A DNA stretch of 63,422 bases from an uncultured Flavobacteriaceae bacterium (GTDB lineage: Bacteria; Bacteroidota; Bacteroidia; Flavobacteriales; Flavobacteriaceae): NCBI GenBank assembly GCA_938020445.1, contig CALIIC010000075.1:1-63422 (forward strand), given 5' to 3'. Within the stretch, counting starts at the first letter, position 1. Every line of letters begins with the position of its first letter. Shown here piece after piece: positions 8,839 through 18,075 of this stretch. The notes below the pieces were generated by a model that had not been told where the DNA came from, did not search any database, and saw nothing but the letters and a program-made list of their open reading frames with translations. A program made the position numbers and the translations under genes.

Positions 8839-8848
8839 AGCATTCCGT
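8819..8848. terminator. Bidirectional intrinsic terminator overlapping a stop codon
   Basis: Perfect 13-bp stem ACGGAATGCTTTA / TAAAGCATTCCGT with a 4-nt loop; the second arm contains the stop codon of the M14 gene. An eight-T run follows on the plus strand and a five-T run on the minus strand, so it can also end the minus-strand unit at 8886-16864. Confidence 0.88.
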
Positions 8849-8885
8849 AACATTTTTTTTATTTAAAACGACCTTGACACGCATG

Positions 8886-9053
8886 CTAGAAAGCAAATTG
8901 GCTGCTTACATACTCCATATGGCCCAATATAAAGATCAATAGGGCAAAAATGGTCACCATAATTCCTGAGAATAAGCACAAAACGGCATATTTATAGGAA
9001 TTAGATAAGTTCCCTACCGCACTTTCCTTGATAATCATGTTTACAGTTTTCAT
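8886..9053 (-). CDS. 55-residue single-span membrane protein (copy B), last gene of the A2M/SusC unit
   Basis: Reads MKTVNMIIKESAVGN at the start, a polar NSYK segment, a hydrophobic span (about residues 23-44, from AVLCLFSG to FILG) and a short tail ending QFAF. It has exactly the length of the protein at 16697-16864 and aligns to it without gaps at 16 of 55 identical positions (including N5, I7, S11, N18, Y20, K21, F28, F53), so the two are paralogs. It lies 101 bp after the A2M-plug gene. Inference: an accessory subunit in the inner membrane, perhaps N-terminus in the cytoplasm. Family unknown to me. Confidence 0.75.
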   Translation of the reverse strand: MKTVNMIIKESAVGNLSNSYKYAVLCLFSGIMVTIFALLIFILGHMEYVSSQFAF

Positions 9054-9154
9054 ACATTCTATACTTTAGTTTGTGTTTACCAGGCTAAATTAGGCTAGAA
9101 CCGTGTGGGCTTTATCGCTGTCAAACGTGAAAATGAACCCCCTGAAAATAGGGG

Positions 9155-12100
9155 TTATTCAAGAATTTTAAGCTTCGCGCCCTTTACCCACGTTTTATCT
9201 TCATCTCCATAGTACAAGTAAGCCGTACTTGCAGGTGCCGTGTAGTCACCGGCAATATCAGCTTTAAGATCTAAGTTGATTTTTATGACTTCCCGAGGTC
9301 CCATTTCTCGCCAATATAGCACCAAATAGTTATCAAAAAGTTCGTAATAGGCGACCTTTTTTTCATCGATCAATTCTTTTAATTGCCAGGTCTGTAAGGA
9401 TGCCCCGGCCGGAATTCCAATGATTGCCGTTGGCATAGAAAGACCGGAATCTTTGAGGTTTCGTAGGGAAACGTTCATACGTACCACTTCGGCCACCTTA
9501 TAGTTCGCAGGGCTAATATGGGTAAGCAACTGAATTTTACAGAGTGGCGAAGCGTCCGGCAAATCACTATCCCAACGAACATTTAAACTATATGGAAAAC
9601 GAACCTCTGGGTTGGTGAATCGTACATCAATACGTTGAGAGCCATTTTTGATGTATTTTGCTAGACTATCGATACGGATGGTACCTTTTTCATTCAGTTT
9701 GATTTTCTGATGTACCACTTTACCGTTGATAGTTAATTGTATTCCATCGTTTTTTGATATTATTTTCTTCTGCTGTTTGTCTGCATATGAGATCAATACC
9801 TTTAGTACCATAGCGGTTGACTGGGTAGATCCGAACCGGCCGTATCTACGTGATTTAAGCAAGTATTCTACTCCATTTTTAATTATAAGCTCGTTTGCCT
9901 CGTAGTCCTTTAGTAAGGCCAACATAGTGAACGCTACCGTCTCATAGTTTTTTGAATTCCCATAGGATCGTGTAATAGTATTTTTAACCGGTAGGTTTGC
10001 GAAACCGTAGTCTTTGATATTGGTTTTGAGAAAGTTAGTAGAGACTTTAAAGTTACCCATATTGTTTAAATTAGCGCTTGATAAAGCACTCAATGCCAGT
10101 TTATAAGTATCTAGACTTTCGATGGCATTTGCGAACGCGGTTTGGTACTCCTTTTCAATTTTGGCATTTGAATTCGTTTCTGAAAGCGCATAAACAATGT
10201 AGGCGTTGTTCACATCATAGGGAGCTGCCGCGAAACCATACCTGCCCTTGTTTTGAAGAAACCCGCCCTTGCCATCTTTTCTGCTTTCCAACCATCTGAC
10301 CGTACGCTGCACCATTTTTTGGTCTACTCCCGGATATACGTCCGACATTTCTTTAAACTGTAAGAGCCCATAGGCAGATAAGGCTTCATGCGGGGGCGCG
10401 TGGCCATACCACTCGAACCCATTTTCCGAGGTTTCATAGGCTACGAGTCTGCGGTAGCCGTCGGCAATGTATTTGAGTGCCTTTTTTTCAATTTTTCGTT
10501 TCACATTCCCTCTTTTTCTTAGGTATTTCAATACAAGAACATTTGGGTATGTGGTAGAAGATACCTGTTCAAAACATCCATACGGCTGTCGGATCATAGA
10601 TGCCACACCGTTCATTACTTCACCAACTATATCGGTATAAACTATGAAATCTGCCGTCAATGTATTTGGGATACTATTGTTTACCTCAAATTCGAAGTTT
10701 GCTGATTTTGTACCTGATATGGTAGTTGCTGTTGGGAAATGGGACGATACCACGGTAACCTTTTTTTGTATTAAATCTTGGTGATTTTCAGACTTTATAT
10801 GCGCTCTTATTTTTAAATCAACTCCTTGCTGCATCACTAGTACCCTAACTTTTTTATGAAGAGTAGTTCCGGGGGGGATGACAATGTTTTTGTCAACAAC
10901 ATTGGCTAATTGCAGTTGTTTCGGAAGTGTTAGGTCTAAAGTGGTAAATAGTGTTTTTTCAGTTTCATTTGTAATGCTAAGGGGCAGGTCGACAATATCA
11001 TTAATGGTCATATAGTTCGGAGCTTTAAAATCGAGCGCTAGCATTTTTTTTGTGGCATATTCCTTTTCCGCTCGCCCTAAAAGCCCATTGTATGCAATGC
11101 CCTCTGCCGTAATTTTAAAAGAGGTTACCGCGTCTGAATTGTAAAATTCCAAGTGGGCCTTCCCGTTTTCGTCTGTTTGTACTACTGGGTTCCAATAAAT
11201 GGTGGGCCGAAAATCGGAGCGTTCCAATGGTAATTTCGTCCCTTCGTACCTAGGGATGTAAAATTTTCCCGTTCTATCGAAAGAATTTGCGCCAACGGGA
11301 TAAAAGTTTGCGGCAGTATAAGTTTTTGTCTTCCTGTTGTTCAAAATTTTCTTTCCATACTGATTATAATACCGGTTATTGGTAGAAATTAAGACGACGC
11401 CATTCGAACCCCTACTGCCGTATAAAGTGGTAGCTGCAAGCCCTTTCAAAACAGATATTGAATTAATATTGTCGGTACTCAAATTCGTTTGACCATTTGT
11501 CTCAAAGGGAATACCATCTACAACGAATAATGGTTGACTATTACCCGTAATAGAAGAAAGGCCCCGAACGACAACATTGCTAGCTGCTCCTTGTGCACCG
11601 TTCGCTGTTGTAATTTGGACACCGGCCACCCTACCTTGCAAGGTTCTGGCAGCATTGGTTTCCCCCGTTAATTCATTTTGGGAAAGATACACGACACTAC
11701 CGGTCGCATTTGCCTTAGTGGTTGTACCATATCCGGTCACAATTACCTCATCAAGTGATTGCGCATCTTCTGTTAAAGATATATTTGCCCGAGCCTCTTT
11801 TTTGATTGTTTTTTGCAACGGTTTTTCAACCCCAAAAAAGTCTTTAGGAGTGGTAGGGTTCGGTACTCCCTTCTTATTTTCAATAGAACTTGAAAACCCG
11901 GAACTCGGCTTTCTAGTACGAATATATAATGGGTCGTTGGTATCGGTATAGGCGACTAGGGTCAACCGATTGCTACCAGATTGTTTGAAAGAGAATTTTC
12001 CAGTTTCATCGGTTTCGAAAGTGAGTACTCTTTTAGAGCTATTATCAAACAGTAGTAAATGCGCTTTTTTTGGATTCCCCTCTAAATCAACAATAATACC

Positions 12101-13720
12101 CTTTTGAACTGCCAACTGTTCCGGTTGAAAGGAGGCATTAAAGAGTGACACCTTATTTTTTACTATATAGTACCGCCAACCATGGGTGAGCATTACATAA
12201 TCTAATGCCTTTTTTGCTTTTGGTTCTTTTGTGTCAAAATAAAAGGTAGGTTCGTGAACGGTACCCCTTAGTTCGGAAGACAATAGCAAATACGAATGTA
12301 TATTATCTTGTTTGTCATCTGCAAAAGAGAGTAATTTGTTATCGGCTACGGCTATGGCCAAATTGGCGGAAATAGGAGCCCCATTTTCGTCTTTAGTAGT
12401 AATTCCCAGGGCCACTTTTTCCCGTGTATCGTACATCTCTTTTTTAAGATCTATCTTGATGTGCATTTGTTTATGGGGGTTTATGAAGACGAGTCTTTCG
12501 GCCAAGATTGCCTTGGTGGTGTCTCGAATGGTAAACTTGGTAATTCCTATCGGGAATTTACCGGTATCTATTGAGAGGGTTTTTTGATTATCTTTTATAG
12601 ACATGCTGGCTAATGTACCAGCACTATTTGAAATCGTTAATACTAGACTCTTTTTGAAGCTTGAGAAGAGGGAGAGCGCTACTTTTTCTTTTTGTTGTTG
12701 AATGGAAAATTTCACCCCGGTATGTTGCACAGTTGGTAACAGAATTTTGTTTTTGGATACAAAAGGTTCGGTAATTTGAGCATAATATTCTGTGTCAGCG
12801 GTTGGAAGGAATTCAAAACTGCCCATCCCATCATGATAACTTTTAAATGTGGCTACTTCCACTCCTTGCTTGGTGAAAATAATGCCCGCTATGTCGGCAG
12901 GTTTTCCAAATTCGTTGATAGCTTTGAATGCAACTGTGTTTGTAGTTCCCGCTATTAATTGCCCACTTTCCGGAAAAAATTGTAGATCTATATTCTCAAA
13001 GAGAATAGGGATGCTACGCGAAATAGATTCGGTACTGCCTTTAAAGTTGATCATGATATTCAAAAGGGCATCACGACTTGTCAACGTATCGGGCAATACA
13101 AATCTGGGGTTTGCTTTTCCCTGATCATCTGTACGTAGGGTACTGCTTATGTACCGTTTCCCTTGGATCATGGCCGCTATATGTATCTCAATATTTTTTA
13201 AGGGTTGGTTTTTCAGGTCTTTTACTTCAAAATTAGCCACTACCTCGGAGGCGGATCCATATGCTTCCTTCTCGAACTCTAGATTCATAAGAAGTTTGGG
13301 TTGCACTATTTTTTGTACGGTTATTTCTTTCGTGAAAAAATGATTTTCTCCATAGTTTCGCACCCAATTGGTATACACCTTAAGGGTATAGAGGCCACCG
13401 ACCCAATCTTTTTTAATCTCAAAATCCCCATGTGTATGTCCGTTGCGAACTGCTAATCTGATAGTTTTGACAACTGAACCTTTGGGTGATATCAAATCGG
13501 CATATACCATTTCACTCATGAAAGAGATTGAATTGGCACTGTTTACGACATATGCCTTGAACCAAATGGTCTCCCCAGGAAAATATAAAGGGCGATCAGT
13601 TTGTACATAGATGCGTTCTACAAGATCTATTTTAGTAGTATCGTTTTTAAAAGACACAAGAAACAGACCTAGGAGCAGCAAGAATATTGTTTTACGTATG
13701 TTGGTGGTGGTGATTCTCAT
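9155..13720 (-). CDS. Alpha-2-macroglobulin-like protein with embedded SusC-type TonB plug domain and CxEQ thioester
   Basis: 1521 residues. Signal peptide about 1-24; MG1/MG2 macroglobulin domains follow (IYVQTDRPLYFPGETIWFK). A carboxypeptidase-regulatory-like domain lies near 535-610. Residues about 645-785 are a full SusC-type plug: LDEVIVTGYG, then LQGRVAGVQI, VVVRG, PLFVVDGIPF, ISVLKGLAATTLYGSRGSNGVVLIST. Macroglobulin architecture resumes (PTIYWNPVVQTDENGKA), and a thioester domain carries C1049-F-E-Q1052, the CxEQ motif forming the reactive thioester of bacterial A2Ms. It starts 4 bp after the stop of the plugless SusC-like gene, so they are co-translated. Likely role: a covalent protease trap docked on, or regulating, the neighbouring barrel. 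No lipobox seen. Confidence 0.9.
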   Translation of the reverse strand: MRITTTNIRKTIFLLLLGLFLVSFKNDTTKIDLVERIYVQTDRPLYFPGETIWFKAYVVNSANSISFMSEMVYADLISPKGSVVKTIRLAVRNGHTHGDFEIKKDWVGGLYTLKVYTNWVRNYGENHFFTKEITVQKIVQPKLLMNLEFEKEAYGSASEVVANFEVKDLKNQPLKNIEIHIAAMIQGKRYISSTLRTDDQGKANPRFVLPDTLTSRDALLNIMINFKGSTESISRSIPILFENIDLQFFPESGQLIAGTTNTVAFKAINEFGKPADIAGIIFTKQGVEVATFKSYHDGMGSFEFLPTADTEYYAQITEPFVSKNKILLPTVQHTGVKFSIQQQKEKVALSLFSSFKKSLVLTISNSAGTLASMSIKDNQKTLSIDTGKFPIGITKFTIRDTTKAILAERLVFINPHKQMHIKIDLKKEMYDTREKVALGITTKDENGAPISANLAIAVADNKLLSFADDKQDNIHSYLLLSSELRGTVHEPTFYFDTKEPKAKKALDYVMLTHGWRYYIVKNKVSLFNASFQPEQLAVQKGIIVDLEGNPKKAHLLLFDNSSKRVLTFETDETGKFSFKQSGSNRLTLVAYTDTNDPLYIRTRKPSSGFSSSIENKKGVPNPTTPKDFFGVEKPLQKTIKKEARANISLTEDAQSLDEVIVTGYGTTTKANATGSVVYLSQNELTGETNAARTLQGRVAGVQITTANGAQGAASNVVVRGLSSITGNSQPLFVVDGIPFETNGQTNLSTDNINSISVLKGLAATTLYGSRGSNGVVLISTNNRYYNQYGKKILNNRKTKTYTAANFYPVGANSFDRTGKFYIPRYEGTKLPLERSDFRPTIYWNPVVQTDENGKAHLEFYNSDAVTSFKITAEGIAYNGLLGRAEKEYATKKMLALDFKAPNYMTINDIVDLPLSITNETEKTLFTTLDLTLPKQLQLANVVDKNIVIPPGTTLHKKVRVLVMQQGVDLKIRAHIKSENHQDLIQKKVTVVSSHFPTATTISGTKSANFEFEVNNSIPNTLTADFIVYTDIVGEVMNGVASMIRQPYGCFEQVSSTTYPNVLVLKYLRKRGNVKRKIEKKALKYIADGYRRLVAYETSENGFEWYGHAPPHEALSAYGLLQFKEMSDVYPGVDQKMVQRTVRWLESRKDGKGGFLQNKGRYGFAAAPYDVNNAYIVYALSETNSNAKIEKEYQTAFANAIESLDTYKLALSALSSANLNNMGNFKVSTNFLKTNIKDYGFANLPVKNTITRSYGNSKNYETVAFTMLALLKDYEANELIIKNGVEYLLKSRRYGRFGSTQSTAMVLKVLISYADKQQKKIISKNDGIQLTINGKVVHQKIKLNEKGTIRIDSLAKYIKNGSQRIDVRFTNPEVRFPYSLNVRWDSDLPDASPLCKIQLLTHISPANYKVAEVVRMNVSLRNLKDSGLSMPTAIIGIPAGASLQTWQLKELIDEKKVAYYELFDNYLVLYWREMGPREVIKINLDLKADIAGDYTAPASTAYLYYGDEDKTWVKGAKLKILE

Positions 13721-13724
13721 CGGT

Positions 13725-16565
13725 TTATATTTTTAGAAATATTTTTAGCCCCACTTCGCTTAGTATTGGAGAATTAAAGAAGTGAATACCTTGACTAGAT
13801 GTTTGATCGTAGAGCGTACTGTAAGGGGCTGCACCATCAAATTTTGATAAGGTGAGTAAATTGGTTCCGTAAACCTCAAATTTCAATTGCCGGAAAAAAG
13901 CACCCTCATTTGGTTCCGTTAGGTTGTATGAAAGGGCTATCGATTTGAGGTTTAAATAGTCGCCTTCTTCAATTGCCTCTTCAGCAATGCCTCCAAATCC
14001 ATAGCGAACAAAACGATTTCCCCCCAATCCATTTTCTGGATTCGCGAAATCTACCATGGTAGTGTTCGTATTTCCTTGCGGATTGACCCCTTCAAATGTG
14101 AACCCTCTAATAGCTCGCTGTTCAGCAGATTGTACTGAGGTACCATAATAGTTAAGGGTCTGCTGTGTGCCGTTCCAAATTGCACCTCCCTTTTGGTAAT
14201 CGATTACAAAATCAAAAGCGAATTTCCCCCTACTTAAGGTTCCTGAAAACCCAAGGTTGAAATCGGGAGTAGGATCTCCGATTACCTGTAATTCATCTGC
14301 TACGAGCGGAAAACCTTCTGCATCGATTCGAATAGTTCCTTTATCGTCTCGCGCATAGGCTGTGCCAACCAAAACACCGGCAGACTTTCCCTGAATAAGA
14401 TTTTTTGAAATATTGGAAAATCCGGCAATGGGTATGCGGGATGCAGGGGATAGGAGCGTTAATACCTTTGTTCTGTTTTTGGAAAAAATGAGGTCACCCT
14501 TAAAGTTTACTTTTTCACTATTGTATAAATTGGTTTGAAGGCTTATCTCGATACCATCATCTTGAATATCGGCGCTATTGCGAAGTTGAAACTGGTTGCT
14601 TTCCCAAACAGGAAAAACACTTCCCTTTGTTCGGTTCTGAAAATAGGTAGCATTGAAATCCCAATTTTCATTGAATAGGTTGAAGCCCCAGTCCATTCCC
14701 ACTTCATAGCTTCTTTTTTGTTCGAGGGCAACCTCTCCGGAAACGAACAAGTCGTTATTTGTGGTATAGCCTAAACTCTGTTCTGCACTTATTAACAGAC
14801 TATTATGACTCTGATTGGGGTAGTAAAGCGGTAAATAGTTTACATCGGTTCCATAACTAACAGATAGTTTAAGTTTGGTGAAGGCATCTGAATACCAGTT
14901 TTTCGCAAAGGAATAGGAAATCTGCACCTTTGGTAAAAACCAATTGGATTCCTGTATGTCCGAACTAAAGGAATTATTGATCAATGCAAGTCTTAACTTA
15001 TTTTTGATAAGGCCCATGTCAATTCTGTTAAACCAACGGAACGTTGTTCTTCTCAAATTACGAACTGCTAATTTTTCTTGTCGTGGATTCTCAAAAGTAC
15101 CAGCATCGAAACGGGTACCCTCGACAAAACGATATGCGAGGTTTTGATGATCATAAAACAGAGAAGAATTAAAATCAAGCGCAATACTGTTAATATAGGG
15201 CGACCATTTTAAAATAATGTTGGCATCAAAGGCATCTTTCTTAAAATCTTTGTTGCTGGCATATCCCTCTAAGAATCCCACGGTGCCCCTGTAAACCCCA
15301 AATTGTTCTTGTTCCTTACTTTTGGTAAAACTGAAATTGCTTTTTAATTCAAAGTTATCAGTTAGTCTAAACCTATTTTTAATTGCGGCCACTAGCTGCT
15401 CTTTTATGAGCCTATTCCGGTTGTTGCTGAGTAGCCAAAATGGATTGTTGAAGTTCGAACTACTAAAACTACGCTGTGTTCGATTTGCTAAAAAAGAGCC
15501 TTGTTGGTTTTCAAAACTTACAGGTGCCACCAACGTATTGAATAAAATGCTGTTATTAAAACCGTTGATGTTGGGTTGGTTTTCTTCTAATTTGCTATGT
15601 TTTAATAAAATGTCCCACTCTATATTATATCCTTGTTCCCTTCTATAATTAAATCCAGATTTGGATTGTTTGCTGCGTTCTTTGCCATATAAGTCGTTAT
15701 AAGTAGTATGCTCATGATCAAGTTCAAAAAAATGATCATTGGTCAGCATATTAAAAAACAACCTATTCGTAGTCCGCACTGCGGTTCTGAAAATGGAATT
15801 GTCATAGCTATTTGCTGATTTTCCGTTTCCCGTTTCTTTTGGTACTAGCTTGCCGTTGGTGTCGTAGGGGTAACTAATACCGTCAAACTCCAAGGTGATT
15901 AGTCGAGGACCATACGAGTAGGGAGTATCCGTTTCAGGGCCTAAATAAGTATTTTCACCATTTATGGGAGCCCCTTGTGAAAAGACTTGTTGGGTTCTTG
16001 GGAGGTTACGGGTTCTTACAAACTGAGCGCTTGTGAAAGAAGAGAGACCCACTTCAAAAAAAATATCTTCATCTAGATAGTCGAGTACTACCTGATTCCC
16101 ACTGATACGGATGTCTTTCAAACGATACGGATTGAAATAACTTTTGCCCTGGTATACCTTTGCACTTTCTTCAATACTGGGTACTTGAAGAAAAACGGGC
16201 ATTTTTTTGCGTACCGAATCTTGATAGGCTCTGTTTAGAATTGGGGCAACAGCCACTTGCCTTACAATATTAGAGGTTTGTGCTGCCCCAAACATCGATG
16301 CGGTAACTATGACTTCACGAGTAGCAAAGCCAATATAGGCAAATACTAGGGTGTCACCTACTTCACATCCTAAGCGATAGTACCCATCAAAATCTGTCTG
16401 AGTTCCGTTGCTTTTTCCTTTTATGGTGATATTAACTCCTGGTAAAGGGCCAGTATCGTCTTCTATTATACCGGTTACGACACCGGTTTGTGCTAACAGA
16501 CTATTTGCGAGTAAAAAAAGAAAAACGCAAAGGTTTTTTCGTAGTGCTATGATTGGTCGTTTCAT
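13725..16565 (-). CDS. SusC-like outer-membrane beta-barrel lacking the plug domain
   Basis: 946 residues from the ATG at 16565 (MKRPIIALRKNLCVFLFLLANSLLAQ, a good Sec signal; an upstream start adds 16 residues). A CarboxypepD_reg-like domain follows (about 28-92: VTGIIEDDTGPLPGVNITIKG). In a normal SusC the plug comes next (GYGT, LQGRxxGV, xDGxP, LKDASA, YGSRGANGV); none of these motifs is present. Instead there is a roughly 100-residue linker and then a SusC barrel, recognisable by IGDPTPDFNLGFSG, DYQKGGAIWNGT, GDYLNLKSIALSYNL and the C-terminal NLLTLSKFDGAAP. The missing plug is encoded in the next gene. No SusD partner is adjacent. Confidence 0.88.
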   Translation of the reverse strand: MKRPIIALRKNLCVFLFLLANSLLAQTGVVTGIIEDDTGPLPGVNITIKGKSNGTQTDFDGYYRLGCEVGDTLVFAYIGFATREVIVTASMFGAAQTSNIVRQVAVAPILNRAYQDSVRKKMPVFLQVPSIEESAKVYQGKSYFNPYRLKDIRISGNQVVLDYLDEDIFFEVGLSSFTSAQFVRTRNLPRTQQVFSQGAPINGENTYLGPETDTPYSYGPRLITLEFDGISYPYDTNGKLVPKETGNGKSANSYDNSIFRTAVRTTNRLFFNMLTNDHFFELDHEHTTYNDLYGKERSKQSKSGFNYRREQGYNIEWDILLKHSKLEENQPNINGFNNSILFNTLVAPVSFENQQGSFLANRTQRSFSSSNFNNPFWLLSNNRNRLIKEQLVAAIKNRFRLTDNFELKSNFSFTKSKEQEQFGVYRGTVGFLEGYASNKDFKKDAFDANIILKWSPYINSIALDFNSSLFYDHQNLAYRFVEGTRFDAGTFENPRQEKLAVRNLRRTTFRWFNRIDMGLIKNKLRLALINNSFSSDIQESNWFLPKVQISYSFAKNWYSDAFTKLKLSVSYGTDVNYLPLYYPNQSHNSLLISAEQSLGYTTNNDLFVSGEVALEQKRSYEVGMDWGFNLFNENWDFNATYFQNRTKGSVFPVWESNQFQLRNSADIQDDGIEISLQTNLYNSEKVNFKGDLIFSKNRTKVLTLLSPASRIPIAGFSNISKNLIQGKSAGVLVGTAYARDDKGTIRIDAEGFPLVADELQVIGDPTPDFNLGFSGTLSRGKFAFDFVIDYQKGGAIWNGTQQTLNYYGTSVQSAEQRAIRGFTFEGVNPQGNTNTTMVDFANPENGLGGNRFVRYGFGGIAEEAIEEGDYLNLKSIALSYNLTEPNEGAFFRQLKFEVYGTNLLTLSKFDGAAPYSTLYDQTSSQGIHFFNSPILSEVGLKIFLKI

Positions 16566-16696
16566 TAGGTGGTGGTCGTTTATAAAAACGAAACTACCTG
16601 CATGAATCAACAATCACAATGTCTTTTTAGGGAAATGGTAGTTTCAGTGAGTGAAGCGACCATTGCCAAGGAGACAAAACTAGAATAGCTAAAAAC

Positions 16697-16864
16697 TTAA
16701 TAACCAAATCGAATACTGGTCTGAGGGCCATAGGCCAATAAAATGGCAAGCATGGTCATCAGCATCACGAAGATGGTGGTAAATAATAATAGAGTAGTGG
16801 CTTTGTACCAGTTGGGCATGCCATTTAATGAACTGTTTCGAACAATAAGGTTGAATACATCCAT
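16697..16864 (-). CDS. 55-residue single-span membrane protein (copy A), first gene of the A2M/SusC unit
   Basis: Starts MDVFNLIVRNSSLNG, followed by NWYK and a hydrophobic helix about residues 22-45 (TTLLLFTTIFVMLM...AILLAY), ending IRFGY. Same length as, and alignable gap-free with, the protein at 8886-9053. It lies 131 bp upstream of the SusC-like gene and downstream of a terminator (17015-17041), so it probably opens the transcription unit. No promoter of clear Bacteroidota type was found in 16865-17010. Conservation between the two copies over the whole length argues that both are real genes. Confidence 0.75.
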   Translation of the reverse strand: MDVFNLIVRNSSLNGMPNWYKATTLLLFTTIFVMLMTMLAILLAYGPQTSIRFGY

Positions 16865-17014
16865 GATTTCTGCATTTTTACGCTCGTATTTACACGAACT
16901 AGATTAAACATCATCATAGTCTTTAGGATGTAGGTGGTCAATTTTAAGATAGGGTTCTCATATGTAAAACAATTACCATTCCAAAAACCCTACTCATGAT
17001 CTACGCTAAATGAA

Positions 17015-17041
17015 AAAAGGAGGGCGAGCGGCCCTCCTTTT
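17015..17041 (-). terminator. Intrinsic terminator of the OmpA-family gene
   Basis: Perfect 11-bp stem AAAAGGAGGGC / GCCCTCCTTTT, 5-nt loop, with a T-rich tail on the minus strand. It separates the OmpA-family gene from the A2M/SusC unit. Confidence 0.85.
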
Positions 17042-17065
17042 CCCTTATGCAATATTTGATTCTAG

Positions 17066-17893
17066 TTATAGGCTTTCAGCATCTAAAAGTGCAAAGAATT
17101 TATCCAAATTTGGAATAATTACAATTCTTGTACGACGGTTTTTTGCTCTATTTTCTTTACTATCGTTTTCCGCAAGAGGCACATAACTACTTCTTCCGGC
17201 CGCTATCATTTTGGAAGGGTCAACACTGTATTTGTCTTGCAAGGTTCGTACGATAGAAGTAGCACGCTTCACGCTCAAATCCCAATTATCTTGAAACAAT
17301 GCCGTGCTAATCGTTCTTGAATCGGTATGGCCTTCAACCATTACTTCCATGCTTGGTTCCGAATTGATTACCTCTGCAAGTTTTGCCAAAATCGTATTGG
17401 CCTTGCTACTTACCTTGTAACTACCGCTATTGAATAACAACTTGTCAGAAATATTGATCATCACAACGGTCTTTTCGATATCAACATTGATATCATCTTC
17501 CTCGTCAGCAATCGACTTTTTAAGATGATAAGACACCGCTAAGTTCATAGAATCCTGAAGTGTTTTGGCCTCGGCCAATTTAGCTGGATCAACCTTTGAC
17601 AAGGTAGATCTCATTTTTGCTTTTGTATTGTTGCTCATCACGGCAACATCATCTACGGAGCTATACTGCGTATCATTGATTTCTTTTAAGGAGTTGATTT
17701 TATCGTTGTACTCCGCAACGCGTGCTTCGATTTTAGAAACTTTTGATTCCAATTCTTCTTTTTCCACCTGTGTCTTCATCAGGATGTTATTGGTTTCAAG
17801 TAAATTGGTTTCCAAGGCGGTATATTTCTTTTTTGATACACAAGAAGCCAATACGACTACGGATAAGGCACTTATAAAAATTGATTTTCTCAT
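17066..17893 (-). CDS. OmpA-family peptidoglycan-binding lipoprotein
   Basis: 275 residues from ATG 17893, chosen because MRKSIFISALSVVVLASC is a lipoprotein signal. After the lipidated Cys comes a coiled-coil stretch (about 25-75, heptads rich in L, E, K). The C-terminal OmpA domain (about 150-260) shows LLFNSGSYKV, VEGHTDSR, NWDLSVKRATSIVRTL and the NRR motif ENRAKNRRTRIVI that binds diaminopimelate in peptidoglycan. Probable outer-membrane to cell-wall tether. Its own terminator follows. Confidence 0.9.
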   Translation of the reverse strand: MRKSIFISALSVVVLASCVSKKKYTALETNLLETNNILMKTQVEKEELESKVSKIEARVAEYNDKINSLKEINDTQYSSVDDVAVMSNNTKAKMRSTLSKVDPAKLAEAKTLQDSMNLAVSYHLKKSIADEEDDINVDIEKTVVMINISDKLLFNSGSYKVSSKANTILAKLAEVINSEPSMEVMVEGHTDSRTISTALFQDNWDLSVKRATSIVRTLQDKYSVDPSKMIAAGRSSYVPLAENDSKENRAKNRRTRIVIIPNLDKFFALLDAESL

Positions 17894-18028
17894 TTTGTAT
17901 GCGTTTAATTTAATGATTTCTGTAACCATATACGTGGCAAACGCAGGAAAGGATGTTTTCGATTAAAATACTTGTTGAACGGTCATTTGATGTAATGGTA
18001 AATAGAAAATTAAAATCACGGCAAAAAA

Positions 18029-18053
18029 AAAGAGCCTTCATGTAAGGCTCTTT
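18029..18053 (-). terminator. Intrinsic terminator of the VWA lipoprotein gene
   Basis: 10-bp stem AAAGAGCCTT / AAGGCTCTTT, 5-nt loop, followed on the minus strand by a nine-T run. Confidence 0.85.
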
Positions 18054-18075
18054 ATACGGCATACCGTTCGTTTTG

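Noticed and set aside
12312..13124. Plus-strand frames opposite the A2M gene
   Set aside because: They are short shadows of the 1521-residue minus-strand gene without independent motifs.
13725..16565. Complete SusC with an adjacent SusD, i.e. a polysaccharide utilisation locus
   Set aside because: No SusD-like lipoprotein and no glycoside hydrolase or sulfatase genes are near, and the barrel lacks the plug; a normal PUL does not explain the locus.
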